Origin: Gibbula magus
Taxonomy: Eukaryota; Mollusca; Gastropoda; Trochida; Trochidae
Reading direction: 5' to 3'
Assembly: GCA_936450465.1 (NCBI GenBank)
Contig: OW388289.1
Location: forward strand, 76,186,593 to 76,250,592
Length of the DNA: 64,000 bases
Shown here: positions 24,587-37,825 of the stretch, in pieces
Layout: each line of letters starts with the position of its first letter
Numbering within the stretch: the stretch's first letter is position 1
Notes under the pieces: generated by a model
Database searches by the model: none
What the model was told of the DNA's origin: nothing
What the model saw: only the letters and a program-made list of their open reading frames with translations
Program-made: the position numbers and the translations under genes

Positions 24587-25317
24587 TGTGTTGATCAAAC
24601 GTTTTTCAAATAACCTTGTTGTTTATGTTGCAAGAACTACATCTGATCCTAACTGCATAGTTACTAGTATATCTCAGTCAAAAAGAATTGACTTTTAAAG
24701 CCAATATCATGTGTTTGACAGCTGGAATGTTGCCCCTGTTCTCCAGAAACATAAAGACAGACTGGTCAGCCTCAAAGGACCACATGTATTGCAGATGTCA
24801 GTGATAGTCGAGTCTGGTGCCTCGGGAGTCAATGCTGCAGTGGCAATATTCATCTTTGTTATCGTGTAGGGTAACAGAGTCCTTCTTGATCTAGTTCACA
24901 GTCAGACCACATTTGTTAATTGTATGTGCACTATGTCTGTGAAATATCGATTATGGTATAATTCTACTATTAGTTGTGATAGACACCAAAGATGTAAACC
25001 ATGAAGAGACAGCACAACACTTCACACACAATCATTTCTAAAATCGTATTTATTTAGCAGCATGATACGGTATTAATTATTTGAAACAACACACAAATGG
25101 AAACAGACAATGTGAGAAATGAACGAGGCTATTTGTTCAGGAATAGTGTGTCAGTAAAATGACTACATAACGTTAACTTCAACTGAAAATAGTGGCGGGT
25201 TCTTTGTTATTTGTCACTTCCTTGACATGACCGTTAGTTTTAATCTCAAAGTGGGTTATATAAACAGTAAACCAAGTACAAAAAGAATTAGAGCTTATTA
25301 TTGACAATATTGATTGT

Positions 25318-25640
25318 TATACCCCCGCTACGACTTAGAAGGGGATATTTACTGCTTGGCGTGTCCATGCATGTGTGCACGTGCATGCGTGTCTCAGAAA
25401 TAGTGGTATATGACTTAGAATCTTTAACTTTGGTATAGAAGTAACCTTAGACACTGACATTTTGACTTTTATTGGTTTCAACTTCAAGGTTTTAACTTGA
25501 CCTAAACCGGTCCAATTTCGGGGGTGAGAAAATAGAACCATAGAAAGTGCTAGAAATGAAGACAAAGAAGGGATGAGAGATGGATAAAGTGATAATGCAA
25601 TGAAGACGTTATAATATACTAATTTAAGTGGACGTATTCT
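25318..25640. repeat. ATACCCCCGCTACGACTTAG-type dispersed repeat in copy 0 tail
   Basis: The segment begins TTATACCCCCGCTACGACTT and continues through a GTCCATGCATGTGTGCACGTGC palindromic-looking patch. A near-identical block is at 45350-45690. The 110-codon minus-strand frame across it is interrupted in the other copy (65 and 66 codons in two pieces), so it is not under coding constraint. Repeat-family identity is not established. Confidence 0.4.
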
Positions 25641-27561
25641 CGAACAAATGGTCTTAGATTCAAACAATATGCTTTATTTTGTTTCATATGGATGAATTTC
25701 TTCAGCTGCATGCCATATCCAATCTTGATTTAGATCAAAATGTGCAGGACTACAATAACCCCATATATACAAAGGTTATTTTCATTATAGCCAAACACAA
25801 GTTCTTGTTTTAAAATACAACTACTCAAAGGCGTCCCCAAGCCAACTGTATTGATTAAAGCAAAAAAACATCCAGTGAAGAATATTTGGAGAATGCCTTT
25901 TCATGAATGTCAGTAAATCCATGTCGATTGCCTCTTGAGATATTTCTGTCTCTTGGTTTCACAACTTTTGACATAAAATACATTTGCAAGAAAAGTTATT
26001 ACCTCAGGAGGGCATTTTATGCAATGTTTGCCTTTGAAGTGTCTACTAAGATTACGTCATAGAATGTTCTTTAGGTCATGGAGAGTAATCCAGCAATAGT
26101 CTTCTTGGGGAGTTTTGAGAAAAACATAAACATTACTAATATGATGTATTGACATACTTGTGGTCATTTTGTCATGTGAAAGTATTTCAAATTAAGAAAA
26201 ACTGAGAAGTATGAGAATGAAAGTTTTACTTGAAAGACTATTATTGAAGTCTAAACGAAATTCAAATTATATGTGGCTGCACTTGAACACACAAAAACGT
26301 GAACCAATGATTTTTTTAAAAACTAGTGTTTTTTTAGACCCATATGATCTATCATTGGTTGGATGAGGAAAGGCTTTTTTTACATGAAACTATGTGATTT
26401 AAGCGATGACAAATGGGTGATGTGACGTAAGGAGAACTCGCACTGGCCTGTGATAAAATTGCCTGCTTAATTGGACAATACATCATTTAAAAAAACGTCA
26501 AGATCCTGGAAGGGTATGGGAACCTCTCCTTCTTGACCTGTGTGAAACTTACCATTTTAGGCGGTTAAAGAAACCATTAAATCTTTTTCATGATGGTTAT
26601 GTATTCTATTTCGATTGCATTACACATGCATTTGCTTTCAGTTTTTATTTATAGTTGCAGTTATAACATAATTCTTTAGGCTGACTAAATATGGACCTGT
26701 AGTAAACTCATCATTTTGTTCAAATTGATCTTCTATGAGTGATCAAACATATAATTCATCAACGACGCCTCAGTTGTGCATGTCGTGTCTAGATCACGTA
26801 CATACTTACAGACTCAATAAATTGCATCATCATGCTGTGGCGTGTCATGCATCAAGTCAACCATATGACTTATCATTGTAAGGATTATCCGCCAAGAAGA
26901 ATAATAGGTAATATTTAATTCAGTAAACTGAATTTTATCTTAAATGTTTATTATATTATTTTAAACTTCTGAACATAAATTACATATTTCACACTTTCTA
27001 ATGAAGTGTTAGTTTGATTAATTGTTCTCTTATGATTGTCATCTGTACAACAAACTCTGGTGTTAAACCAAGTCCAAAATAATACTTATATAATACCTTT
27101 TGGGAAATATACAATTCATGTGTATACAATTGGAAGCAAAGCTAGTATTAAACATTTGTTTTATGGTTGATTCATTCAAAGTAAACATGTGCGTTCAATT
27201 AAATGACAACAAAATGCTCAAACCTTTTTTGCTGACAAAAAGTGGAATAGACGTTTTTTGTCTGAAATAAGATTAAGATGCAGAAACCAATTTCAATACA
27301 AACAAAGGTGTGTCCTATCTTCGAATCGTGCTTACAAAAGGAACTATTTCTGAGTGAAACTTCAGAATGAAATAATTCCAATCATTTTTTTGCAGTTAAT
27401 TTCACCTATAATTTCAATGCCATAAATTTTAGATAAACTTTGAAGAGAACAATACACCCTCAATTACATTAATGCGCTTCCAGATGATAAGAAAACGCCA
27501 ACGGCTGCGACTTACGTTTTGAGTTGCTATAGTCTTTCAGACGGTAAAAGGCAACAACGCA

Positions 27562-28035
27562 TAGTAATAAATGTGTACGTTCAGGTACCATAATCCAGTT
27601 GCTTTACAATAACGCCCTTGTATTATATGACGAGCAGTGAAATACTGGGATTTATCAGTGAAATAAACTGTCTATCAAGCTACAGTGAAAATAACTTATA
27701 TTTTCACTGCGAACGTTGACTGATATGATTTGACAGCATAAAACAATGGTCTCACGCGGCGAATTGGCTTATGACGTCACAGTGTTGCTGTGGTGACGGG
27801 CTGTTCCGTTCGGCGCGAAAACTACCCTTTTCGGACGTAATTAGAAGGATAACATCATATAATAAATAGAATATCCGTCAATTCTTGACAAATACCATGT
27901 TTGTCTCATCTCGTGAGTATATATCAAGAAAAGACAGATATCCTCTATGTATTTGGTGGGAGCAAGTACGTTATATTTTTCGTTAGAGGTACAAAGGTTT
28001 GAGATGCCCAGTTCAAGCAACATCTAATCAGTATT
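27562..28035. mobile_element. About 470-bp indel with stem-loop and TGACGTCA site
   Basis: Copy 1 joins GGCAACAACGC directly to AACAACATATATAAATATTG (about 47590-47600), while this copy has about 474 extra bp. Inside are an 11-bp perfect stem CAGTGAAAATA/TATTTTCACTG (27683-27693, 27699-27709) with a 5-nt loop, and the palindrome TGACGTCA at about 27772. The segment is richer in CpG than its surroundings. Similar CAGTGAAAATA stem-loops are frequent in bivalve repeats, which is recollection and not tested. No target duplication is evident. Confidence 0.5.
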
Positions 28036-29194
28036 CACACAACATATATTAATATTGATTATAATATGTCATTAATGTCACAATACAATTAAAGTATATT
28101 AATTACAATGACTTTTTCATAATAACATCTACTGCCTGCAACACCAAGGAACCACTCCAGTAATCGATCTTAACATGCACTTAGAAAGATACTGGAACGG
28201 TACCTTTAGGTCGATCAATCTAAAAAGAATGTTGACTTAATTTTTGTGTAAATCTGTTGTACGTAAAGTATGTGATACTAATGCCATTGGGGACGATTAT
28301 CATTAACTGTTCATTTCTATTTGTTATTCAAATTACTATAGAAGATGTACATCTTACCACGATGTTATTCAGCTGCCATAAACTTATTATTGTGCAAGTT
28401 GGCTAACTTATGAAATTTTATCATTCATCGGTTAAAATGTAATACCAATTAATTTGTCATGTAATACAAATGTTTTGTCATCCAATAGGTCTATTTTCAT
28501 TTCAATTCGTGGCACATAAAGAGTCACTACTAAAATGATATATGTCACCATGTCTAACTGAAAAGCATTTTAACATTCACAAGTTGTAATATAATTGTTA
28601 CGAACATTAGGGTCATTTTGTTAAAACCAACACAAACGAGAGACAAGCTTGATTTTGGACAGAATAGATATAATCATACTAGAGTTATGTTATTCCTTCA
28701 ATGTGCACGTTTTGGCCTGGACCAAAACGTTTTAGTGCAGTATTCAAGTCACGAAAAGGACAAAAACCTTATCTTCCTCTTTGCTAGTTCTGTTTGTCAT
28801 CAATTAATTTTAACTAAAATTCTGACTCCTCAAAACACACTGTGGTTTTGGTTTTCCTTATTCCGAAAAGGGTTCGGTATTTGGATGTCCCAACTAACAA
28901 ATGACAGAACGTAGCATATCACAACATTGGTGGAAGTCAGTTAGTGTTTCCCTAATTCTACAAGGAACGTAGCGTCCTCCTTTGAGCAATTATTTCTGGA
29001 ACAGAAAACACATGTGTTAAGGTCAAATATCGTTTGTTGTAGTTGTGTTTTGACTATGTCGTTATGTTATATCAACACTCTTGATATATGAAATTTTGTT
29101 CATTTAAATTTAACCATGAAATTGATATGTGAACATGGTTTTTGTTTATGTCATACAAATACTTATTTTAACAATGTTGAATTGTAAGCAATAT

Positions 29195-29600
29195 TAATTT
29201 TATAGAAAAGCGAGTAAATATTTAAGGGAATCTCATATAAGAGATGTTTTCGTGTTTTATGCTCCCTGCTATGTTTTATTCAACGATAACGCACGCCAAC
29301 TCTCCGTCTATTTTTTATATGAGATGCCCTTAAAAAGTTACTCTCGTTTCTATAAAAACCGCGGAGATATAATGTTGTTTGCATAAACTATATTTTGAAA
29401 ATATTAATGCCTCCCGTCGTAGAACACATTCTCTAGCATTGGAGAATCAAAGTGACGTAAAATATAACGTCCTTTGCTAAGCGACGCTCTAACTGTCCTC
29501 TAAAATCACGAGCATGTTTTATTGTCTCATAAAGCACGCTGTCGGTCCCATTGACCGCTTGTGTTTTATTGCCGTAGGTATCTTATATATGAAAATATTA
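29195..29600. mobile_element. MITE-like insert in copy 1
   Basis: Copy 0 (about 3150-3180) lacks this roughly 370-400 bp. Near its left end, TTAAGGGAATCTCATATAAG (29222-29241) is an inverted match (18 of 20) to TTTATATGAGATGCCCTTAA (29314-29333). GTGTTTTAT and AAAGCACGC motifs recur inside. The right end (TATCTTATATATGAAAATAT) is only weakly complementary to the left. No open frame of note. Confidence 0.5.
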
Positions 29601-31766
29601 CATACTCAGACAGAGTACAGAATTATTAATGGGTCGAAATAAAATCAACTGTTTGTCAATGAGAATGTCTTACTTAATATCTAGGTTCATATGGAAGCCT
29701 TGAATATTCATACATTGTACGAATGTACATTGCATGAATGTATTCCGGTGATGGTACATCTGTAATTCACAAAAGTTGTACAAGTGTATGAGAATATATA
29801 AATTCCGCATGGTTCCATATACATGTATAACATAGTGAACGACTTCAATTGTTTGTCATAAACAAACTTTTAAGTATTCAATATTCGCTGTATAGTGCAA
29901 CGAGTTTGAAAATAAATTTTAACTACTTCTTGTCTTTGACCTTACTGGTAAGTGAGTCCGTGAGCATATGTGAGAGTGCAATGAATAAACATTATCTTGA
30001 TATCATAACCAAAAGTGTTGTTAATATTTTATCCATATTTCTAACAAACTAACCTGACCTACTCAAATACAGAATCATGAGCTAACTGTAAGGAAATGTA
30101 ATTCTCCTCCTGAGACACAACATTGTGGCTTGTAGGTTGATTCTTCGTCATTAACTTTTGTGTAGAATCAAGTTGTTGTTGTGTGTATCGCAGTGTATTC
30201 AAAACGGTGTTGTGTTAAATAGCCTACGTGTTCTGACTTAGTAGAACCATAAACTACTGAAACTCTAGTACAAGGAAAAGGCTACCTAATTCTCAAGGGT
30301 GTACAAAGTACCATTGCCACTTCTAAGATTCAGATCAACCTTGTTTGTCTCTCTGACAGAGTTGTTTTCTGATTCCATGAAGAATTGTTAGATCTTTTGC
30401 AAATACTTTCAATGAGAAACATAACTTCTATGAAAACACAGCATGTCTAGAACTTATGGAACCGAGACGACGAGCTGGGTGGAAACTATGGCCAATTGCT
30501 GTATTCGTATGCAGATCTCACTAGAGAAAAACGTAAAGGCTTCTCATCTCAATACACAGACATAGGGTTTTCTCTGGAATGGACGCATTTGTATCAATGT
30601 CAGTTGTTTTATGTGTGTGGGTTGTTCTCATGCAATGCCTCAAGCTATGTTTTATTGATCTACTGCTACACTACAACCACTGCTCTTGTTATATCATAGT
30701 TGGTTCAAAAGGGCATAATATCTTTCATAGCTATAGTATCTCACGCTTGCGTTGTTCTCATGCAAGGCCTCAAGCAATTTATGAACACATGCAATGTTTT
30801 GTTGATCTACTGTTTAATTCTTGTTTATAAGAAATATAGTTATGAAACTGCTATTAATGTATTATAAAGAGGTTATTGTATGATGATGCAGATATTGTGA
30901 AAGGTTGTTACCGATAATATGCTTCATCTTGTTAGGTTTCCGTGAGGGGTTGACCTTTCCAACCGCATCACATGCTTAATTAACAAAATATGTGTCAGTC
31001 TCTAAGTGGTCTCAGTAACTCTGACGCAAATGAATACATTTAAATATGGATGATTTAAAAGAATCCTGCTTAGGGACATTAATCTCAATTTTCAAAATAA
31101 CGCTAGGTGACATTTAGTGACGACAACGACAATCTTTTTATCCTGATATGAAAGGTACAACAGTTTTGACTTAAAAAGAAAATACTAGATGCATTTTGTA
31201 ACATGTGGGTGTCATGTAGAATTCCATATTTAAAACAATTCAAATGATAAAGAGGTCAAATTTCAAAGACGAGCCAAAATGTTCCCGAAGCCAGATGCTT
31301 AATGACAGAGGAGAATTAAATTGTTTTTCAAGTCAAACCTTCCACTGTTTGACCTTCAGTTTCACTGAGCTTTGATCATTGTGTTGTCAACAGAAAGCAG
31401 TCTGTAGTAAAGGTTGAATATATTGTGTTACAGCAATTCATTACACCTTTTTCTTTCTATAAAACAGCTACTCATTTAACAACGAGTGCATTATTGTATG
31501 TCATGACATTACAACTTTTTAAGCTTGCTACCATCTTGCCTTTCAAAAGAGGTTTCCAAACAAAGGTTTTTTCCAAGATGCCATTGATTTTGTCATTAGG
31601 GGATCTTAAAGGACCTTCCCTCATCTCCTAACTCAATTGATACTCAAGCAATAATATAACATTTTAATTCAGGTTACACATTAAGTTTCATCTGGGGAAT
31701 AGTCCGCTTGCACTGATATTCAATTGGAATTTCATAGCAATATACACAGGTATACGTATGCTTGAG

Positions 31767-33048
31767 TTACACCAAGGTTGTTTGCACTACGTTCTTAAAA
31801 ACTTATTGTAACGGGGCAGAAACGGGTAACTTTTGTATATCTACTACTTTCCATACTACGATCCAAGTACGTTTACAGACAGTTCTTAGAAAGTCCATCT
31901 AGTGTTTATCCCGTCCTCTGACAGTTGGTACCACGTTTAAATGGGATAATATTGCCCGTTAATAACGTTTTCAATCAGTTCAATCCCGTTATCAGTCAGA
32001 TTATGTCAGTTCTCAACTAGACCTACATGTATATCGATCTAAATACGCACAATACCGTTTGTCTCCCGATCAACTCGTTTTCAAACAGTTCTTCTCGTTT
32101 ACACTACGTTCTAATTTCGTTCTAAGGACGTTGTTCTTGTAAAACAATCACGTCCTGGCCCGATTTCTGCAAAAATCCAGCACGTTCTTGCACGTTCTTA
32201 TTCCCGTTCTCAGTTTCAATGTTAAAAAGTTTAAATCTCCAATGGAATATTGTGTACAAAAAGGTTGGCCATAGGAAATTCATTTCTTTTCCCAAAAAGT
32301 TCCCTTAGGAGAGAAAATATATATAAGGTGGATAACATGTTCCCAAACCGTTTCCCAATGAATGAAATGTGTTTAAACCAAACAACCTTTTTTCTTGTTG
32401 CTCGGCTACCATCCACACGTGATGAAAACCAACATTCAACATGTTTACAGGTGCAAGTTGTTAATGTTTGACTTGTTAAACTATGTATCCGAAATGATGT
32501 ACGTATCAAACGCATTTATTCATACCCGTCCCTTCATATCGTAGCCAAAGGAGTATAAACTGCGTGTGAATTTCTCAAACGTACTAAAAACCAATAGAAC
32601 GTAACATTTTTTTAATTTTTAGAACAGTGTAGGAACGTATTAGCAACTTCTTAAGAACAATCAATTTTATTTCGAACACATGTACGTGAAATAGCAACTG
32701 AAAGGGGCGTATTGTTGTCGAGTTACATCTGTGTGTGGACGGGATGTACGGGCTGGAAACTGATTTTCTGACTGCACAACGTCCTCACTCGTCTTCAGTG
32801 AGATCGAAGTATGGTAATTCCGTTCGAAGTATGACAATTCTGATTTTAGTACGTTTGTACTCCGTCCACTTTCAGAAAGGGGAGAACGTTGGACATGTCC
32901 AACGTTCTGGAGCACCCTTCCGTTTTTAGTATGTCCGAGCCAGTTTATAAAGTTCACAAACAGTTGCCACTACGTGCATTCCATTCTCGGACAGTTTGAG
33001 CCCCTTCTAAAATAATTCAAGATCGTAGTAAGAACGGGTTTGGTGTAA
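31767..33048. mobile_element. 1.28-kb element with imperfect terminal inverted repeats
   Basis: The left end TTACACCAAGGTTGTTTGCA, then CTACGTTCTT, mirrors the right end, whose complement reads TTACACCAAACCCGTTCTTA, then CTACGATCTT. Weaker complementarity extends to about 60 bp. The related sequence at 41700-41760 is uninterrupted. Flanks GTATACGTATGCTT (31750-31763) and GTATAACGTCTGCTT (33053-33068) may be a degenerate target duplication. The interior repeats CGTTCT/AGAACG motifs many times and includes a 26-bp perfect palindrome. No transposase frame, so it is non-autonomous, class unknown. Confidence 0.65.
32883..32908. repeat. 26-bp perfect palindrome
   Basis: AGAACGTTGGACA followed by its exact complement TGTCCAACGTTCT, with no spacer. 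It lies off-centre within the 1.28-kb inverted-repeat element and shares the AGAACG motif with the element's ends. Confidence 0.9.
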
Positions 33049-36000
33049 AGAGGGTATAACGTCTGCTTAGCTTGCAATATTTTATTTTATGAACGATAAG
33101 ATGCCTGAATATGCAATATTTTATGTCAAAGCATTGAAACAAACTCGGAATATTAATATTTGAATTGTGATCATGCCTGGAAGTTGACATACTGTAATTA
33201 TTTGAATGCAGCTCAAGTTCAACCTCCACATATCCAGATCGTGATTCCTTGAACAAATGTCTTATCAAATGCAATATGCTCATGCTGTTTGCTAAAATCA
33301 AAAATTAACATTTCACGTCTTCTATAAACTAATTTCATAATATGTCGGACTCATTTCATTTTAAATTCAAGCAGTTAATAATTATTCACTTGTGGTTAGC
33401 AATGTTTAGAAATAAAATTATAACGGGTCAATTGAGCATCCACGTTGCAAATATCGTATTCATATGATTGCCAGTGATGACAGTGAAAAGGTAATACATC
33501 TAATCACCAAATAGTATTTGGTGCCACATGGTCTTCTGCCAAGTACAGGTTCAGCAACAATGGGCGTGGTGTTTAACACTTACAAGGCCAGCTGCATTAT
33601 CTCAGAATCTACAATGATCTGAATTCATTTGCAACATTTTAGTATAGAATTAAATTTACATATTTACATATTCACAGATATCAGATTTCAGAGTTGAGAT
33701 GAACATTTACATTTATTTGAACGATAAGATGCCTGACTTGTATTTGCTATTTATCGAGTTAAAAGATTTAATTTTCAAGTTACATCCCTTTTGAGTTACA
33801 GTTAGCAAAATTCACTTGCATATGTGTGTTCGCATCTGGATGAAATATCAATGTGGTCATAATGAATAATCTAGTTGACTATCTAAATATGGCTAATGTT
33901 ATTTTAGGCTTTTAATATTTGGAGTTAAAATGTTCACCAAATATTATCCAGAAGATTACTTTATGTTGATGATGGGCTCATTCATGGCATTACTGATGGA
34001 ATCAATGTATATCCTAAGTTCTACTAAGAAGCATACCATAACCTGTTCCCATATTCCTTGATTTCATAAGATCGGCCATAGTCGTGTAGATTTTAAAAAG
34101 AATATTATTAAATAAAGGATGAATCTCTGATGGGTTAAAACAATAAAATCAAAAAGGGTAAAACATTTTATCACCAAATAGCTTTTTATGCCACATAGAG
34201 TTAGTAAGTTCACCAAAATTAATCCAGAAAATTACTGTATGTGTTTGATTGTCATATTTATTGCAGTACTGATTGAATTCAATGTATATCATTGGAAATC
34301 CTATCCTAAGGTCTACATCAACCGTCCCATATACCACGAATTCATAACATCAATCATCGTTCATGGTCAGTCGAACAGGAATTGTATTCAATAAAAATTC
34401 AAACTTTGACGTGTTACACCAATAAATCACTTGATGTGAGGTCAGATTTAATCCTGTTAGAGCACATGACTTGTCATAAATCGATCCATTCATTTCATGT
34501 TATAAACAAAAGTATACTATCAAATAAGTAAAATACTATTTGGTAAGTTTTAAGACATTTAGCACCACCATCTAATTGCCTTTACAAGCAGTTTTGCCAA
34601 GGTGACCTCCAATTGGCAGCATCGTGTGGTTTATTTTACCAATTACCAAGTTTGTGAGAAAACCCCAGAGCTAGTATTATCGATGTTTTACAGATATTAA
34701 TGCAATCACCATGAAAAGGGCACGAATAAAGTGAAGTAAGGACAAAAGAAAAGGGAGAGTATCTGATTAAGTTAAAAACAAAGTCATGCGAAGAAGTTTA
34801 CTTGTTTACTCTACAATGAAATCTTTCTTGTTCTCTGATAAACGCGCCAACTCAATGACGTTATATCAGTGTTGTCGGTGTTAAAAGGGCTAATGAAACT
34901 TCACGAGCATTAATAGTGCATAAGTCAAATGGAGCAGGGTAATTAGCGAGAAAGGCTTTAGGAGTGCCTAAATAAAAACCAATGAAATCGGAAAGAAACT
35001 CCTTTTGAACGTTGAAAGAAAATAAATTGACAGTAAAGACATTGTTGTTTTATTGCCTTTAGCACTGATTGTAAAGAGCACTTGTAACAGCGTGAAATAA
35101 TCATTGTATGTTGTTTAAAAAGTTTTTTTTCATATTGGGAATCAATGTTTATAGGTTGCAATTGTTTGTAATATTGCAAGATCGTTGTTAACAAGCACTG
35201 GATTACATGAATATACTTTTCTCTTGATAATGATAATAACACACTGTTCAACGATCAACACATCTATCAGTTTATAACTATGAAATACAAATTACACTGA
35301 TGTAATTTAAATGGGAAAACATTTACATTTTTACTTTGCTTATCTGGCTTAGGAACATTAATCTCAATTTTCAAAATAACGCTAGTTGACGTAAATTGAC
35401 GACAACTTGTTTATCCTGATATGAAAGGTACAATATTTTTTACTATATATGTTTGCATATTGAAAAAGTAAATACCTGATGCATTTTTTAAACATGTGGG
35501 TGTCATTTAGAATTAATATATAAAAGAATTCAAATGATAAAGAGGTCAAATTTCAACCTTGACCTTTGACCTTTCGGTTTCAGTGAGCTTTGATCATTGT
35601 GTTGCCAAAATAAAAGTTCATTATAGGTTCCAAACACATACCTATTCTGTAGTTTTTCGACATAAGAAATTTTAATTTTAAAGAGGCTGCAGCACGTTTT
35701 CTAATGGAAATAAAGATAAATAACAAAATGGAAAGAATTCTACCAATTGCAAAACAATCTCAATCAATAAATAGAGTTCTAAAGCGAATGGTTATGGTTC
35801 GGTTGATCCATTTCCCATCCTCGAATTATTAAAAGGTATTCACACTAAAATGGCTGCTAGCAGTTAACTTTCATACGTGACACCTTTTCCATGACTACGC
35901 GGATAATCGGTTTGTGTATTGGGCTGCCTAGTAAAGTAAAGATATACTGCAAACAATTTTATTATCAATAGAAAATGTCTATATACGAAAAATTAAATTT

Positions 36001-37266
36001 AAAGTGATCAGTTTTTATTTTGTAAGGTACAAAATAATTACATTAATATTTTATTAATAACTAGAGCATTTGTTTTTTTTCTCCAAAATATAAATAAACC
36101 ATGATAGCGATGAATTAGTTCAGAATATTCCCATTGTTCATGACTCTTTTCAAACTGTTGATGAAAAAGAATAGAAATCTATTCAAATTGCATTTAAACT
36201 AATTTGAATGTATGCATGTCTGTAAACTTCAAGGGTCAAATAATTTTGTAACTATTCAAAAATGTATATGATATAAAAACAGTACCGAAATAAAACGAGT
36301 TCAGCAATGAAGTGATCTTCTTTATTATTCTAGCATCCTACCATGAATATTCTAGGGGGCACTTGCTCCGTTATTGTTTTGAAAATGAAGATTAATACAA
36401 AGTTTAACTTCTAATTTATGAGATACTATTTCAAATGAAAGTTAAAATGATGTCTTGCATCTGCGAATTGCATTTATGGAACAGAAATGGATGATTTAGT
36501 AACTGACTTCTTCAATAAATTAATACAAGCAATATTTCTGAGTAACTTACCAACACTAATATGACTATGTAATTGGATACATGTGGATCATTAATGTTTG
36601 AAATAATAAATAATAAATAAAAATTAGTGATATCGTTTTCCTTAACCAAATCATAGTATTTATCTGGCCTCACACACAAACTATTACTTGGAAATGAACT
36701 ATACGATCCATAGATATTTCCCTGTAAATGTTCATACTTAAAAATACTAAAAAAAAATTATATTTTGCCTATTCGTGCGTAGGAAATCTGGGTCATTACT
36801 GAAATGATTTTTTGTGGACATGTATCAATATCTGTAGGTTATATTCCCGAAACAATGGACGTTAGAATTTGATGTTACCGAGTCTATCAGCAATAAATGA
36901 CTTCTCATTCGATCTGGAATATTAGTCAACGGCCATGAATCGATTCAGGAATGACTGATGAACCTATGGGAATACGTGGAGCTCTATATGTCGTCAGAAT
37001 AAGTGATCAATAAATTTTCCTTTTCAGACGTCAGTACTCAGATATTCCCATTTGGTCCAGTAATGGATGGTTCGTGGGTACAATGAAGCGGGTGCTTTAG
37101 TTGGGTAAACGTTTTAAAAGTTTGATAACTTGTATCTAATACATGTGCAATCCTTTGACATTGACACAATCACACTTTACTATGACAAACAGTCTTGTCT
37201 TGACTGGACTGTTTTTACATGAGGTTACTTTACCAAACCAAATGACATATGGTCTGACTGGATATA

Positions 37267-37825
37267 CACTCAACCGCAAAAGAAACGTCACCTCATTTTC
37301 AACAGTGTAAAAACAAAATACTGCTCCCTGAGAAAATAGATTTTGAATGTATTCGATAGACATATGTTTCATAAATGAGTGATCACAAGTTCATGCATCA
37401 GAGTATGATATTTTTATTTTTGATGTCAGTTCAAATACGCTTTGGGTGCTGAAATCGCTTTTTCAAATGTTTTTTTAGCCAGAGTGTATGGCATTTAAGT
37501 AAAATACGTGTAAAATGTACAAATGTAATTGTATTATTAATTAAGCATGTTGTCAACATAAATGACTTTCTTGAACTTAATTTTATTGACGCGTCTGTAG
37601 GACGACATAAAACAAGCCAAAAAAGCTCTTTTGACTCTCCAATCTTGTTTAGTTAAGGAGATTCGAAAAAGACAATTCTTAAAAGGCGTGTTAATGTTTT
37701 GAAAATTCAAGATTAGTTTAGTTGGCTTCTGCAGACATTACGTATCTCTGTTTCAGTTGTGTTCATCCCTCATGGATTGAATTATCTTGCATTTGGTATG
37801 GTGACGTTTCTTTTCGGGTTGAGTG
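37267..37825. mobile_element. TA-target MITE (copy 1), 26-bp terminal inverted repeats
   Basis: The left end CACTCAACCGCAAAAGAAAC, then GTCACC, mirrors the right end at 37800-37825 (complement CACTCAACCCGAAAAGAAAC, then GTCACC). A TA precedes it at 37265-37266. The right TA is mutated to TT here but intact in copy 2. The size (559 bp), TA target and lack of coding capacity suit a Tc1/mariner-type non-autonomous element. It was present before copies 1 and 2 split. Confidence 0.8.

Larger units (their letters stand above)
660..28617 (+). repeat. Segmental duplication, copy 0 (most diverged, heavily interrupted)
   Basis: This is the first of three direct tandem copies of a large gene-less unit. 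Positions 660-930 resemble 27290-27540 and 47330-47570. Positions 1230-1570 resemble 28590-28935, 3000-5250 resembles parts of 29100-31400 and 35340-36420, 6000-8560 resembles 36480-40260, and 10800-12900 resembles 41600-43815. The unit then resumes on the far side of the giant insertion at 23503 and runs to 28617, where the next copy starts. Copy 0 carries the hammerhead insert, the SINE-like insert, a local inversion and the giant element. It lacks the TA-flanked MITE of copies 1 and 2. All alignments are by eye. Confidence 0.85.
31411..35345 (+). repeat. Nested, diverged copy of an internal module in copy 1
   Basis: From TCTGTAGTAAAGG at 31411 to about 35335 this segment parallels 41354-44055: 31425-31660 matches 41385-41600, 33300-34140 matches 41980-42790 with gaps, and 35030-35130 matches 43805-43880. 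At its right end the upstream sequence is repeated: 35345-35620 resembles 31075-31410. It therefore looks like an ectopic duplication bracketed by a direct repeat of about 300 bp. Copies 0 and 2 lack it (50700-50790 is continuous). Only one unit of the 39-bp minisatellite is present (34905-34950). Confidence 0.75.

Noticed and set aside
23914..24598. Long poly-Val/Ala and poly-Leu open frames on both strands
   Set aside because: Produced by the AGT/AGC microsatellite. The same applies to the frames at 8622-8885, 44338-44901 and 58698-58904.
29849..30052. 67-codon open frame repeated at 49390-49593
   Set aside because: Again conserved only between the two recent copies, with no recognisable motif and a substitution pattern that looks neutral by eye.
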